DNA of 64,000 nt from a virus. The translations under genes were made by a program, and so were the position numbers. Positions 55,959 to 64,000 of this stretch are shown piece after piece. The stretch lies in IMG/VR virus record IMGVR_UViG_3300032053_000009, positions 1 through 64,000 of that record; one strand, 5' to 3'. Numbering within the stretch: the stretch's first letter is position 1; every line of letters starts with the position of its first letter. The notes beneath the pieces are model-generated. The model was not told the origin of the DNA. It ran no database searches and saw only the letters and a list, made by a program, of their open reading frames with translations.

Positions 55959-57403
55959 TAGATCACCGTTATTCCGGTCAGACTTGTTCCATCCAGCCTA
56001 AAATACTCAGTCTGCTTCGCTTGCAAATATTGATTCGCTCCTGGCGTTGCTCGACGAGAAAGCGTAGTGAATGGCAACAAAATCGACGCAATGCCAGGTA
56101 TCGTATTCCTCAACCGAAACACCAAATCGCTTTGTTCAATACGCACGCCAAGCCCTGTGCTGTTTATGTACAGATTCAACGCATCGACAATTTGCGTCAA
56201 CAACACCGCCTTGTCATATCCACCATTGGCTGTTGTCTGAAAACCAATATCAATAAAGACTTCGGTCGCCTCTTTGGTCAACACGTCAGCCGTTAAAACT
56301 TTATTGGCCGGATCTTCCAAAATCAACTGCGTGTCCGGCACATTCTTATCGTAAATGTACGCAATCGTGAACGGCGAACTATTGTCCGGTCTGCTTCCAA
56401 ACGGAAGCCATTGAATCAGATCCGACGCCCTAATTGAATGAGCGTAAGGTGTTGTGTTGTCAAGGGCAAGCACATAATCAATGTTTTGAGAAAACGTAAA
56501 CGGTATGGCATTGGAAAGACCAACGACGCCAATGATAGCGACCGCAGGTTTGAAATCCAAACCATAAGTCAGTTGAGAATTATAAAACGTTGTCACCTGC
56601 TGCGCCTGTACTGGATTCGTGCCCAACAAGTAAATGTCCACTTCGTTCCCATATTGTGTCCGCACCGCATCGACATCGCCAGGACCAACCACAGACGCAT
56701 CCAAAACGCCAGGTTGCGAAATAACGAGGCTGCGATAGCCAGGCTTGGTTCCAAGGTTGCGAGCTTGCGCCTTTGCCACAATTCGATTAGCCAAATCAGT
56801 ATTGCTTTCAATGTCTGTCCCGCCCGATGTCGCCAAGCGATTGGTAACGGTGTTGATGCCAGCGATTGGCTGCTGAAGGACGACAATATTATTGGCGCCC
56901 ACGTTGCCGGACGCTCCGGCGAACACGGCTATGACAGGTGCCGTCACGTCATAAGTTCCATACGTTGGGTCAATAATCGCTGTCGTTCTTAAGAAAACCG
57001 TTGCCGTGGTCACAAATTGAATAACGGCTCCATTAGAGAGCGTTCTGGTGCTGACTATCGTGCCCCCAGATCCATCCCCCGATCCGATCTGGATGTCGGC
57101 GATAGGTTTATTGAAGGCTGAAAAAGTTACAAAGCCAGTCGCAAACGTGGCTTGTTTGCGAGTCAAAGCATAATTGGCAGCCAAGGCATCCATCTCGTCA
57201 GTGGTTAAAGAATTGGCGAACACCACAGACTGAGCTTGCTGCAAGGTTGAGATATTTCCATATGCGCTCGCTATTTCATTGGAAACAGCTTCCACTACCA
57301 AATCACGCAAAACCGTTCCCTCCAAAACATCAGCGTCGGGACGTTTCAGTTTGATGAAATTGATCATGTCTGTGACAATATCTGCGAATGACTTGATTGC
57401 CAT
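55958..57403 (-). CDS. baseplate protein J-like
   Basis: 481 residues. N-terminal SFADIVTDMINFIKLKRPDADVLEGTVLRDLV (about 3-35), then the beta-rich core with GGTDIESNTDLANRIVAKAQ (about 199) and PGYRSLVISQPGVLDASVVGPGD, the standard layout of the gpJ family. It forms the wedge of contractile-tail baseplates. Start at 57403 with GGGAGAATCG upstream. Confidence 0.88.
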   Translation of the reverse strand: MAIKSFADIVTDMINFIKLKRPDADVLEGTVLRDLVVEAVSNEIASAYGNISTLQQAQSVVFANSLTTDEMDALAANYALTRKQATFATGFVTFSAFNKPIADIQIGSGDGSGGTIVSTRTLSNGAVIQFVTTATVFLRTTAIIDPTYGTYDVTAPVIAVFAGASGNVGANNIVVLQQPIAGINTVTNRLATSGGTDIESNTDLANRIVAKAQARNLGTKPGYRSLVISQPGVLDASVVGPGDVDAVRTQYGNEVDIYLLGTNPVQAQQVTTFYNSQLTYGLDFKPAVAIIGVVGLSNAIPFTFSQNIDYVLALDNTTPYAHSIRASDLIQWLPFGSRPDNSSPFTIAYIYDKNVPDTQLILEDPANKVLTADVLTKEATEVFIDIGFQTTANGGYDKAVLLTQIVDALNLYINSTGLGVRIEQSDLVFRLRNTIPGIASILLPFTTLSRRATPGANQYLQAKQTEYFRLDGTSLTGITVI

Positions 57404-57414
57404 TTCGATTCTCC

Positions 57415-57711
57415 CTATCCTAAATTTGAAAGAGGGGCGACCTTTTTCTCAAAAATCACGTTCCCTCCCCGTTTAAGTTTCAACGTAATCGTCGCACCTG
57501 TAACCGTACCGACCGCCTTTTGAATCGTGCCGACAATCTTCTGCATCTTTGCAACAAATTTCATCGCATTCGCCTGAGCTTTCGTGGCGCTCGCTGGCGT
57601 CTTCGGCAGCTTAGTCGTTGGCGCTGTCGGAATACCGCTACCAGGCGTCACCGTCGGCGCAGCTTTTGTCTTCGGCTTCGGAAGCGGTATCACAATATCT
57701 AAATTCGCCAT
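57415..57711 (-). CDS. small baseplate-region protein
   Basis: 98 residues. Proline/alanine/threonine-rich first half (VIPLPKPKTKAAPTVTPGSG), then a helix (QANAMKFVAKMQKIVGTIQKAVG) and a strand-rich end. Sits between gpJ and the spike, probably a small structural or PAAR-neighbour component; no PAAR motif is visible. Confidence 0.55.
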   Translation of the reverse strand: MANLDIVIPLPKPKTKAAPTVTPGSGIPTAPTTKLPKTPASATKAQANAMKFVAKMQKIVGTIQKAVGTVTGATITLKLKRGGNVIFEKKVAPLSNLG

Positions 57712-57713
57712 AT

Positions 57714-59012
57714 CTATAACGCCAATGCCACAGTTGATGAAATTTGTACAGGCGTAACAGGCACCGCCGGAATCACAGGAGGGGGCGTCAAAACCCCAGT
57801 CACCGGACCTGCGCTATAAACGTGCGTATGTGTATTGAATGCCGTCACCAAAGCATTAAACGCTGTCGCCATCAAATCTGAAACCGTAACCGGATGTGTC
57901 GCCGACTGCCCCAACGAAATCACGCCCCCATTAACCACCACGTTTTGAGCATTGATGCTGACCTGCTGCGATGTTTCATCGACAACAATGCCCGTCCCGC
58001 CCGACGTTGTGATCTGAACATTATCATCCTCGACATCAAGACTTGTTCCATTGGGAGACGTTACGTTAATCTTACCCGCACCGTCACAAGCAATAACAGA
58101 TCCGGCGCCGTCGGTGATGTTGATGTCACCATCTTCGCCCAAAGTAACGGTGATCGTGCCGTTGGCGCCATTAACCACAATCGTATACCCCTTGGTCGCC
58201 ATATGGATTTCTTCGCCAGCGGTATTCGTCACAACATCTTTTGGTGACGTTAGACCGATACTGCCTTCTTTATCGATCTGTAAATTCATGCCGGACGCAT
58301 GAGTTAAGTCCAAATTCACGTCCTTGCCATTGAATGAGACTTTTTTATTATCAGCTCGCTTGAGCGTCGCTGTCTCCTCATCAACAGCTAACAAATATAA
58401 ATCATCCTCACGAACCGTTCCCATCCATAATTCAAAAATCTTATTCGTCTCTTTGACCGCATCCAGTGTTAAATGATTAGGATCATTTATTTCAGTGTCG
58501 TCACGAGACTCACGAACGATCATGCGCATATTGGCAAACCGATCCATGTAAATCTCAGCGCCTTGATATGACTTGAACAAAACTTCACCACCCGTCAAAT
58601 AACGAGTAGGACGATATAAAACTTCAGTGCCTGACAACGCCGATGGTGGCTGTCTGGTGCCATCTGGTTGAACCGCTCCACGCTCATAATAGGGATTGCC
58701 CATTAAATAACCCAACACAACAGCAAACCCACCAGGACGAAACCCAGCCACAACAACATCGCCCGCTCGTGGATAAGAAAATATACCCCAACCTTGTCCT
58801 GCCATCGGACACGACAAAGCGATTTGGTCTAACGTTCCGAGCCGAACATCCGCCCATTGTATCTGAGCTGTTCCGTATGTGATTCGACGAGACGCACCGC
58901 CTTTCTGCGGCGAGTTGTAGTCAATCTTGACGATTGTACCGACACGCAGGTATTCATAATAATTGGTATTTTCAATCCCCGCATATCCTTGTGTTATGAT
59001 CCGATTGATCAT
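57714..59012 (-). CDS. gpV/gp5-like baseplate spike protein
   Basis: 432 residues. N-terminal OB-fold region (YYEYLRVGTIVKIDYNSPQKG...GTAQIQWADVRLG...AGDVVVAGFRPGGFAVVLGYLMGN) typical of spike proteins of contractile tails. Then a long beta-helix-like needle with repeats (GTITVTLGEDGDINITDGAGSVIACDGAGKINVTSPNG) and a C-terminal domain with THPVTVSDLMATAFNALVTAFNTHTHVY. It pierces the host envelope. No lysozyme domain is inserted. Confidence 0.85.
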   Translation of the reverse strand: MINRIITQGYAGIENTNYYEYLRVGTIVKIDYNSPQKGGASRRITYGTAQIQWADVRLGTLDQIALSCPMAGQGWGIFSYPRAGDVVVAGFRPGGFAVVLGYLMGNPYYERGAVQPDGTRQPPSALSGTEVLYRPTRYLTGGEVLFKSYQGAEIYMDRFANMRMIVRESRDDTEINDPNHLTLDAVKETNKIFELWMGTVREDDLYLLAVDEETATLKRADNKKVSFNGKDVNLDLTHASGMNLQIDKEGSIGLTSPKDVVTNTAGEEIHMATKGYTIVVNGANGTITVTLGEDGDINITDGAGSVIACDGAGKINVTSPNGTSLDVEDDNVQITTSGGTGIVVDETSQQVSINAQNVVVNGGVISLGQSATHPVTVSDLMATAFNALVTAFNTHTHVYSAGPVTGVLTPPPVIPAVPVTPVQISSTVALAL

Positions 59013-61309
59013 GCGACTTGTCCTGTCATAGAATTTGTTTTGTCAAAATTGGTGTCTATTTGCATTCCTTTATTTTTAGTGTTCCGCAAACGTTGATTCT
59101 GTAAATCAGCAGCGCTCAAGCCTTTCTCAAACGCCTCTTGAATGAGAAGAGCGTCATTAAAATCAATATCGACTCCAAATTCCCAAATATATCCGGCACA
59201 ATAAAAGAGCGACAAACTTGATGCCAACTTGGGCGATGCAAAACTATTGGTTGGATTATAAATGTGCTGAAGCTCATCAGCGCTATATCCATCATTTTCT
59301 AAATTAGCCACAACGTTTCTGTACGACAAATTAATGCTCAATGGCGTTAAGCGAGTAAAGGTTTTGTTTTTTGCAACATCACTGTCGAGAAAATTACGAG
59401 CCAAAGTTCGTTTTGATTCAGTCGTGGCTCGATACAGCGTCCCAATCGAAGTGCCAACTTGACTGGCGAAAAGTTGAGCCACGTCATACACAGGCATCCG
59501 ACGATAAGTCAAACTCAAACGAACTCGATAACTTCCGCCAGGAGAAATCGTATGCTCGATGGAGTCAATATAAAACAGCATATTGTTTGACTCCAAAAGC
59601 ACATACGTCCCGACCCGATACCGAGAATCGCCCACCACTTCAACAGAGCCACCCGCAAATGCTTTGCTGTTAATCCGGTTCAAAACCGAGCTTGCCCAAA
59701 CATTCAATGCTGCGTTGGTGGTTAAACCGATCACAGGCTGAAGGCTGGTCATTTTGTCACCATATTTTTGAATCAACCGATTGTCCTTGATGTACCCAAA
59801 AATGCCCAACGAATCCAAGCTCGTGCCAAGTCGCACTTTCCAATCACCTGTCGCAACAGCGACGCTGGCGATCTCTGTGTTGTCTTCATATGTGTTTTGT
59901 TGATAGATATTGTAATCGTGTAAAATGTGAACATCAGTTGGGTCTAATAAATGAGAAAGCGTGGTATTGACTGGACGAAAACGAATAATGCCTTCTTCGT
60001 TCGCAAAAAATTCAAAATTGACAGTATTGGCAAATTCGTGACACAGCCTGTTTGCCTCTTTCCACTCCGACATCCACAAATTAAATCCATTTCGGAACGC
60101 CACAGTGTAAGCGGGCTGATTTGTTCCGTCGATAATCATGACAGGCTTCTTGATGAAATTTTCCTCCTGCGCCAACACAGTTGCTTTGGTGTTCTTAAAC
60201 ACCTTAACGCCCTTAGCTGACATCCCGACACTATCTCTTAAGTCGATATACAATTCCGTAAAGCCAAGACGATCTTTCTCTATTGTCTCTCTGAGCACAC
60301 CAATTTGCTCTTCAATGCCCTTGGTGTCTACTCCAACAACGCCAGGAATGGCAGTGCTGAACGACGGCTGAACTGAAAATACATTTCTCTCTTTATACAG
60401 AGAATTATACTGGTTCACATTCGCAGACAAATCTGGCAAATTATAAATTGTGGACAGCGCAAGCACTCCGACGCTGCTAATGATTTTCTGTACCGCTTCA
60501 GCCTCTCCGCCTTCACCCTGCACCCACGGAAACACGAAAGCACTCAGAGGGACGAAATGAGCTTGCTGATCCCTATCCAATAACGCTTTTTGAATTGCCA
60601 CCCGTGAATATCGCAATCGCTTGGTCACGTCTTCACATTCAAGAGTGATTGTATTTTGAGCTGGCGCCCGATTGCGCTGAACTTGATTAATGTACCCTGT
60701 AAAGCAAACATTCAAATTGGCGTCACGATCCGGCAACCTCACAACAACAATGTCATCCGGCTCAAAAATAGTCTTTCCGAGGAGGAGGTCATTATTTCGG
60801 AAACAATACCTGTCTAAATCATTTTTAATTGTAATCGACGCTTGACCCGTTCCACTGACCGACAAACGCACGGACGCACTTAATATATCCTCTATGCCGT
60901 CTATTTTGGATGAGCGCACACGCACCATCCACGCTGGACGAGTTAAATCAACAATCCCCAAAGCGATGGTGTCAATATAACGAGCGTTACCATACAGCAA
61001 AGAAAAATCAGTAGTTTCCGTCGTGCCAAACTGACTCGTGTTCAGATAAATAGGAAAATACCCTGTACTGTTTTTAACAGACAACAACTCTTGAAGAATC
61101 ACCTCTTTACGCTGTATCACAAAATCAAGTTTGTTACGAACCGTAGTCAAAAATTCTGCATACTTGGCATTGAATTGCTGAATTGCGGTCGATAAATCCG
61201 AACGAGTAGGCGGAATTTGTTTAATGACAATGACATCAAAGGAGCGGTCAAAAGCGTACTGCTTTTCAACCAACGCATCCTTGCCACCCGCTATGTATTC
61301 GTTAGCCAT
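59009..61309 (-). CDS. tail hub / late control D-like protein
   Basis: 766 residues. Contains the Mu/T4-hub-like region: ILSASVRLSVSGTGQASITIKNDLDRY, DDIVVVRLPDRDANLNVCFTGYINQVQRN, and TITLECEDVTKRL, then a long region with RFRPVNTTL and a C-terminal VRLSLTYRRMPVYDV, in agreement with gpD/gp27 hubs. Larger than usual; the N-terminal ~120 residues and C-terminal ~150 are additional. Overlaps the spike by 4 bp. Confidence 0.75.
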   Translation of the reverse strand: MANEYIAGGKDALVEKQYAFDRSFDVIVIKQIPPTRSDLSTAIQQFNAKYAEFLTTVRNKLDFVIQRKEVILQELLSVKNSTGYFPIYLNTSQFGTTETTDFSLLYGNARYIDTIALGIVDLTRPAWMVRVRSSKIDGIEDILSASVRLSVSGTGQASITIKNDLDRYCFRNNDLLLGKTIFEPDDIVVVRLPDRDANLNVCFTGYINQVQRNRAPAQNTITLECEDVTKRLRYSRVAIQKALLDRDQQAHFVPLSAFVFPWVQGEGGEAEAVQKIISSVGVLALSTIYNLPDLSANVNQYNSLYKERNVFSVQPSFSTAIPGVVGVDTKGIEEQIGVLRETIEKDRLGFTELYIDLRDSVGMSAKGVKVFKNTKATVLAQEENFIKKPVMIIDGTNQPAYTVAFRNGFNLWMSEWKEANRLCHEFANTVNFEFFANEEGIIRFRPVNTTLSHLLDPTDVHILHDYNIYQQNTYEDNTEIASVAVATGDWKVRLGTSLDSLGIFGYIKDNRLIQKYGDKMTSLQPVIGLTTNAALNVWASSVLNRINSKAFAGGSVEVVGDSRYRVGTYVLLESNNMLFYIDSIEHTISPGGSYRVRLSLTYRRMPVYDVAQLFASQVGTSIGTLYRATTESKRTLARNFLDSDVAKNKTFTRLTPLSINLSYRNVVANLENDGYSADELQHIYNPTNSFASPKLASSLSLFYCAGYIWEFGVDIDFNDALLIQEAFEKGLSAADLQNQRLRNTKNKGMQIDTNFDKTNSMTGQVA

Positions 61310-61983
61310 TAGCCTGCCGCTCCCAATGAAAGTAATCCTGGCGCTTGACTGATTGACGACACGGCTCCCATTAATCCAATTTTCGCCGCATCAGGAAAAT
61401 TCACCAACAACTTACGAGCAATATAATCTGTCGATGAAAACGTCACCACAAATTCAAAGCTGTAATCGTACAGCCGTGGTCGATCAATCTGTTCCGACCA
61501 GGCGAAAGATGTAAAAAAACCAAGATAAAGCGTATACCGATAAACAATAAATGACTGAGCCAAGTCCTTCAGGCTCTTGTTTTTCTTTCCCGTGATCTGG
61601 TCTTGAACGGATTTGTCGCCAGATTGAAGATTGGTAGATGTGGTTCCGGTTGGTAAATTATTTTTATTAAACATTTTCAAGAAGCTCACCATGCGCTCCT
61701 TATCTATTTTGAAAATTTGCTGAAGTTTCAAAATCTGAAAATCAACCAACGCAAAATCAGCAGCGCCGCCAACCTTGCGTGTCGTCCACCCCACGCATTG
61801 CATGACATCGGGTCTATTGCCCCAATGCTCAAACACAAATGACGCCAACGTTTGAGACTCGCTGACCACCTTGCGAGAGTTAAGGCGAAAATTCTGCGGG
61901 TTGGGTTTCATTAAAATAAGAAACGGAACCGTTGAGTTTCCGATGATCATTTGCGATACAAGATCACGTGTGCTAAATGCCAT
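61309..61983 (-). CDS. tail tube-associated structural protein
   Basis: 224 residues. Strand-rich with FLILMKPNPQNFRLNSRKV, FEHWGNRPDVMQCVGWT and YTLYLGFFTSFAWSEQIDRPRLYDYSFEFVV, resembling the tail-tube-end or LysM-type proteins found between the tape measure and hub. The exact family is uncertain. Overlaps the hub gene by one base. Confidence 0.6.
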   Translation of the reverse strand: MAFSTRDLVSQMIIGNSTVPFLILMKPNPQNFRLNSRKVVSESQTLASFVFEHWGNRPDVMQCVGWTTRKVGGAADFALVDFQILKLQQIFKIDKERMVSFLKMFNKNNLPTGTTSTNLQSGDKSVQDQITGKKNKSLKDLAQSFIVYRYTLYLGFFTSFAWSEQIDRPRLYDYSFEFVVTFSSTDYIARKLLVNFPDAAKIGLMGAVSSISQAPGLLSLGAAG

Positions 61984-61985
61984 AT

Positions 61986-64000
61986 TTAATGACCTCTCCC
62001 TAAAACATTATCTCGTCGCAATGCTTTTTCAACTTCTTCAACTGTGCGCCTAATCAATCCTTCCTTGTCGTCACCTGTTAAACCAACCTTGACATCAACA
62101 TTGACGTTACTGCCTGAATCAGGCTGCGGCGCCATACTTCGTGATGGCATTGCCCCAGCTCCCACGGGCTGCTGCTGAGGTCGAGGCGTTTGCGCAAGAG
62201 GAGTTTTCAACAAAGCAGTAAAATCAAAACGCTCAGGTCCATCCTCTCCGGCTAAAAACAATGTTGGTTGTGTCACTACGCCAGAGCCACCTTGAGCCAT
62301 TTTTTTAACAGGAGCAAGCGTCTTCTTCTTTGCACGATCTTCCTTCAAAGCTGGTGATGGAGTCGTCGGCGCAAGTGGTACAGTCATCTCCTCTTCCATA
62401 GGAAACGTTGGGAATTTCTCTTCTACCTGTTCACGATACCGAGTGCTTGCTTTCGCCTCAAACGACTTTGTAATTGCTTTGTTGATTTCGTCTTGAGCCT
62501 GCTTCATAGCCAGCGGATCGCCGCTTTTACCCAACGCCTCTAACGCCGCCAAACGATGAGCTTCTGCACCAGGCACGTTCATTGTTCTCAAACCCTGTTC
62601 TCGAACATCCTGTTCTTTTTTCTGTACTTGTAAACGTTCCGTCCGTTCAGATAAAAATTTCTTAGCCTCTACTTGCTGCTCCGGCGTGCCTCGTGCAGCC
62701 AAACTCTCCATACGTTTCACATCAGACATTTCTTTTTGCTGTCTCTGTTGAAACTCACGCTGCTTTTTCATGAGTTCCATTTGTTCCTGTTCTTTTGGTC
62801 CTATCTGAATCGTAAACACACGAAACGCATTGCCAAGAATGGTGGTCTGAATGGCGTCAGCAAGCGTTTGCGTACTCAGATTTATATTCTCAGCAACAGA
62901 GATCAAATTATTCATCTGAACAGTCGGGTCTGGTGGCTCTACGGCGGCAATTTGTTTTTGTAAATCGGTCATATTGATTGTGTTCTTCAAAACCTTTTCC
63001 AAAATATCATTATTGAGATTCTGTAACTGTTTCAGAGCTGGAAATTCCGGCATCGCTAAACGCACCGCCCCCATAGCACGCAACGATCCTGGCTCAGCAC
63101 CAGGCGCCACCTGCGCAGCCAATTTTCTCAAAACGCCAACTTGCAATTGCAACAAATTCGCTTGCATATCTTTCTGACCAACAAGACCTATGGATTCTAA
63201 TGGACCCATCCCTGGTCTCATGCCAGGCATTTTCACGCCAAATTGCTGCGCCAACGCCAAAATACCTGCCTGGCGACCAAAATCAGCGCTCCGCATAGCG
63301 CCAGTCATTTGCGCAAATTGCTGAACGGATAAAACGCCGCTTTGTAGTTCTTTCGCAAACTTACCAACGACAGCCTGAGAAAAATGAATGTCTTTTGTGT
63401 AATTAACGGTGGCTTGGGAAAGCTCCGTAACCCAGCTCGTATACAACTCTGTCCCCATGCCCGCTTTCTTAGCCTCCCGATCAAAACTCATCAGCGTTGA
63501 CGACGCTTGCTGAGCGGACATACCTAACCTCTGCGTGAGATGAATAGTTGCGGCACGGGAGGTCTGTTCTGATACGTTAGCCGCCTTCGCAAACGCTGTC
63601 GCCACCAAAGCTGCCTCCATGCTGACAAAATGCAAAGTTGTTCCAATAAGACGTGTCGCCCCACCAAATACCTGAGTCATGGACATGATGTCAGAAGCAG
63701 CCTGTTCAGTGCTTTTGCCCATAAACATCATGCTTATCATTGCTTGACTTGCCGCCAAGCGCAGATCTTCAGTGGCTTGATACTGACGAAGACCAAACTC
63801 TTGACCACCCAATCCTTGAGCACCACGCACACGACCTTCACCAAGACCCATCATGCCAATAGTGGCTTTACGAACATTGATGTCCATTCGCTCCATACCT
63901 TTGCCAAATTCTGCAAACACTGAAACAAATCCATATCGAAACTTTCCAGTGCTTTGCAAAAGCTGGTCGGCAAACTCCTTATAGCTAAGAGTTCCGCCAA
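61986..64000 (-). CDS. tape measure protein, 5'-truncated at window edge
   Basis: At least 671 residues; the frame continues past position 64,000 without a start. The visible N-terminal half has alanine-rich helices (FGGATRLIGTTLHFVSMEAALVATAFAKAANVSEQ, LGMSAQQASSTLMSF), a typical tape-measure pattern. Residues 280-480 (counted from 63,959) contain a long charged coiled coil (QEQMELMKKQREFQQRQQKEM). The C-terminus has a basic P/A/Q-rich linker and a conserved-looking LTGDDKEGLIRRTVEEVEKALR. It sets tail length. Confidence 0.85.
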   Translation of the reverse strand, partial: GGTLSYKEFADQLLQSTGKFRYGFVSVFAEFGKGMERMDINVRKATIGMMGLGEGRVRGAQGLGGQEFGLRQYQATEDLRLAASQAMISMMFMGKSTEQAASDIMSMTQVFGGATRLIGTTLHFVSMEAALVATAFAKAANVSEQTSRAATIHLTQRLGMSAQQASSTLMSFDREAKKAGMGTELYTSWVTELSQATVNYTKDIHFSQAVVGKFAKELQSGVLSVQQFAQMTGAMRSADFGRQAGILALAQQFGVKMPGMRPGMGPLESIGLVGQKDMQANLLQLQVGVLRKLAAQVAPGAEPGSLRAMGAVRLAMPEFPALKQLQNLNNDILEKVLKNTINMTDLQKQIAAVEPPDPTVQMNNLISVAENINLSTQTLADAIQTTILGNAFRVFTIQIGPKEQEQMELMKKQREFQQRQQKEMSDVKRMESLAARGTPEQQVEAKKFLSERTERLQVQKKEQDVREQGLRTMNVPGAEAHRLAALEALGKSGDPLAMKQAQDEINKAITKSFEAKASTRYREQVEEKFPTFPMEEEMTVPLAPTTPSPALKEDRAKKKTLAPVKKMAQGGSGVVTQPTLFLAGEDGPERFDFTALLKTPLAQTPRPQQQPVGAGAMPSRSMAPQPDSGSNVNVDVKVGLTGDDKEGLIRRTVEEVEKALRRDNVLGRGH

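Overview
The window is part of the genome of a large tailed phage (or a prophage-like relative) with a contractile tail. The evidence is a leftward run of tape measure, tail tube/hub, gpV/gp5-like spike, gpJ-like and gp25-like baseplate proteins, followed by a very long tail-fibre block and a lysis cassette. Genes are packed with ATGA or TAATG overlaps and strong AGGAGG ribosome sites. No integrase, terminase, capsid or ribosomal gene is visible, so the host cannot be named. Almost everything is on the minus strand; the exceptions are a two-gene island (25,267-25,702) and a replication-type block (27,082-30,804).

Layout from low to high coordinates. 1-4,422: end-truncated thyX, a HAD/polynucleotide-phosphatase-like enzyme, a DnaQ-like exonuclease, small zinc-binding proteins, a cold-shock protein and a structured, pseudoknot-bearing gap. 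4,461-6,342: the most remarkable locus, a Ro60/TROVE gene (rsr) preceded by a tandem array of RNA elements that fold as Y RNAs. Two of them carry a tRNA-like module (T arm, closed acceptor stem, D arm) of the YrlA type and one is a short stem-loop. 6,347-9,320: tiny hypothetical genes. 9,321-10,221: 0.9 kb without a credible gene but full of hairpins, a candidate large non-coding RNA. 10,222-24,416: small genes plus a recombination set (RecA, two paralogous putative ssDNA-binding proteins), an ADP-ribosyltransferase-like protein, a DUF3846 protein and a DUF932 protein. 24,417-26,989: two copies of a 42-bp promoter-like element, a SprT-like metalloprotein and a helix-turn-helix protein. 27,082-30,804 (+): SNF2-type helicase, DnaC-like ATPase and two homing-endonuclease-like genes, closed by a convergent hairpin.

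30,918-33,035 is the lysis region (holin-like, glucosaminidase endolysin, small zinc proteins). 33,035-55,200 is a paralogous tail-fibre array built from a recurrent module beginning L-x-N-G-G-F-E-x-W, plus a 1,406-residue repeat fibre. Near-identical DNA at several gene junctions suggests growth by recombination. 55,200-64,000 holds baseplate, hub and tail tape measure, the last cut by the right edge.

The best candidate for an unusual biological system is the phage-encoded Ro60-Y RNA ribonucleoprotein cassette. The tRNA-like pieces are in the order T arm - acceptor - D arm, so they are not tRNA genes, and they lie directly upstream of the Ro60 gene on the same strand.
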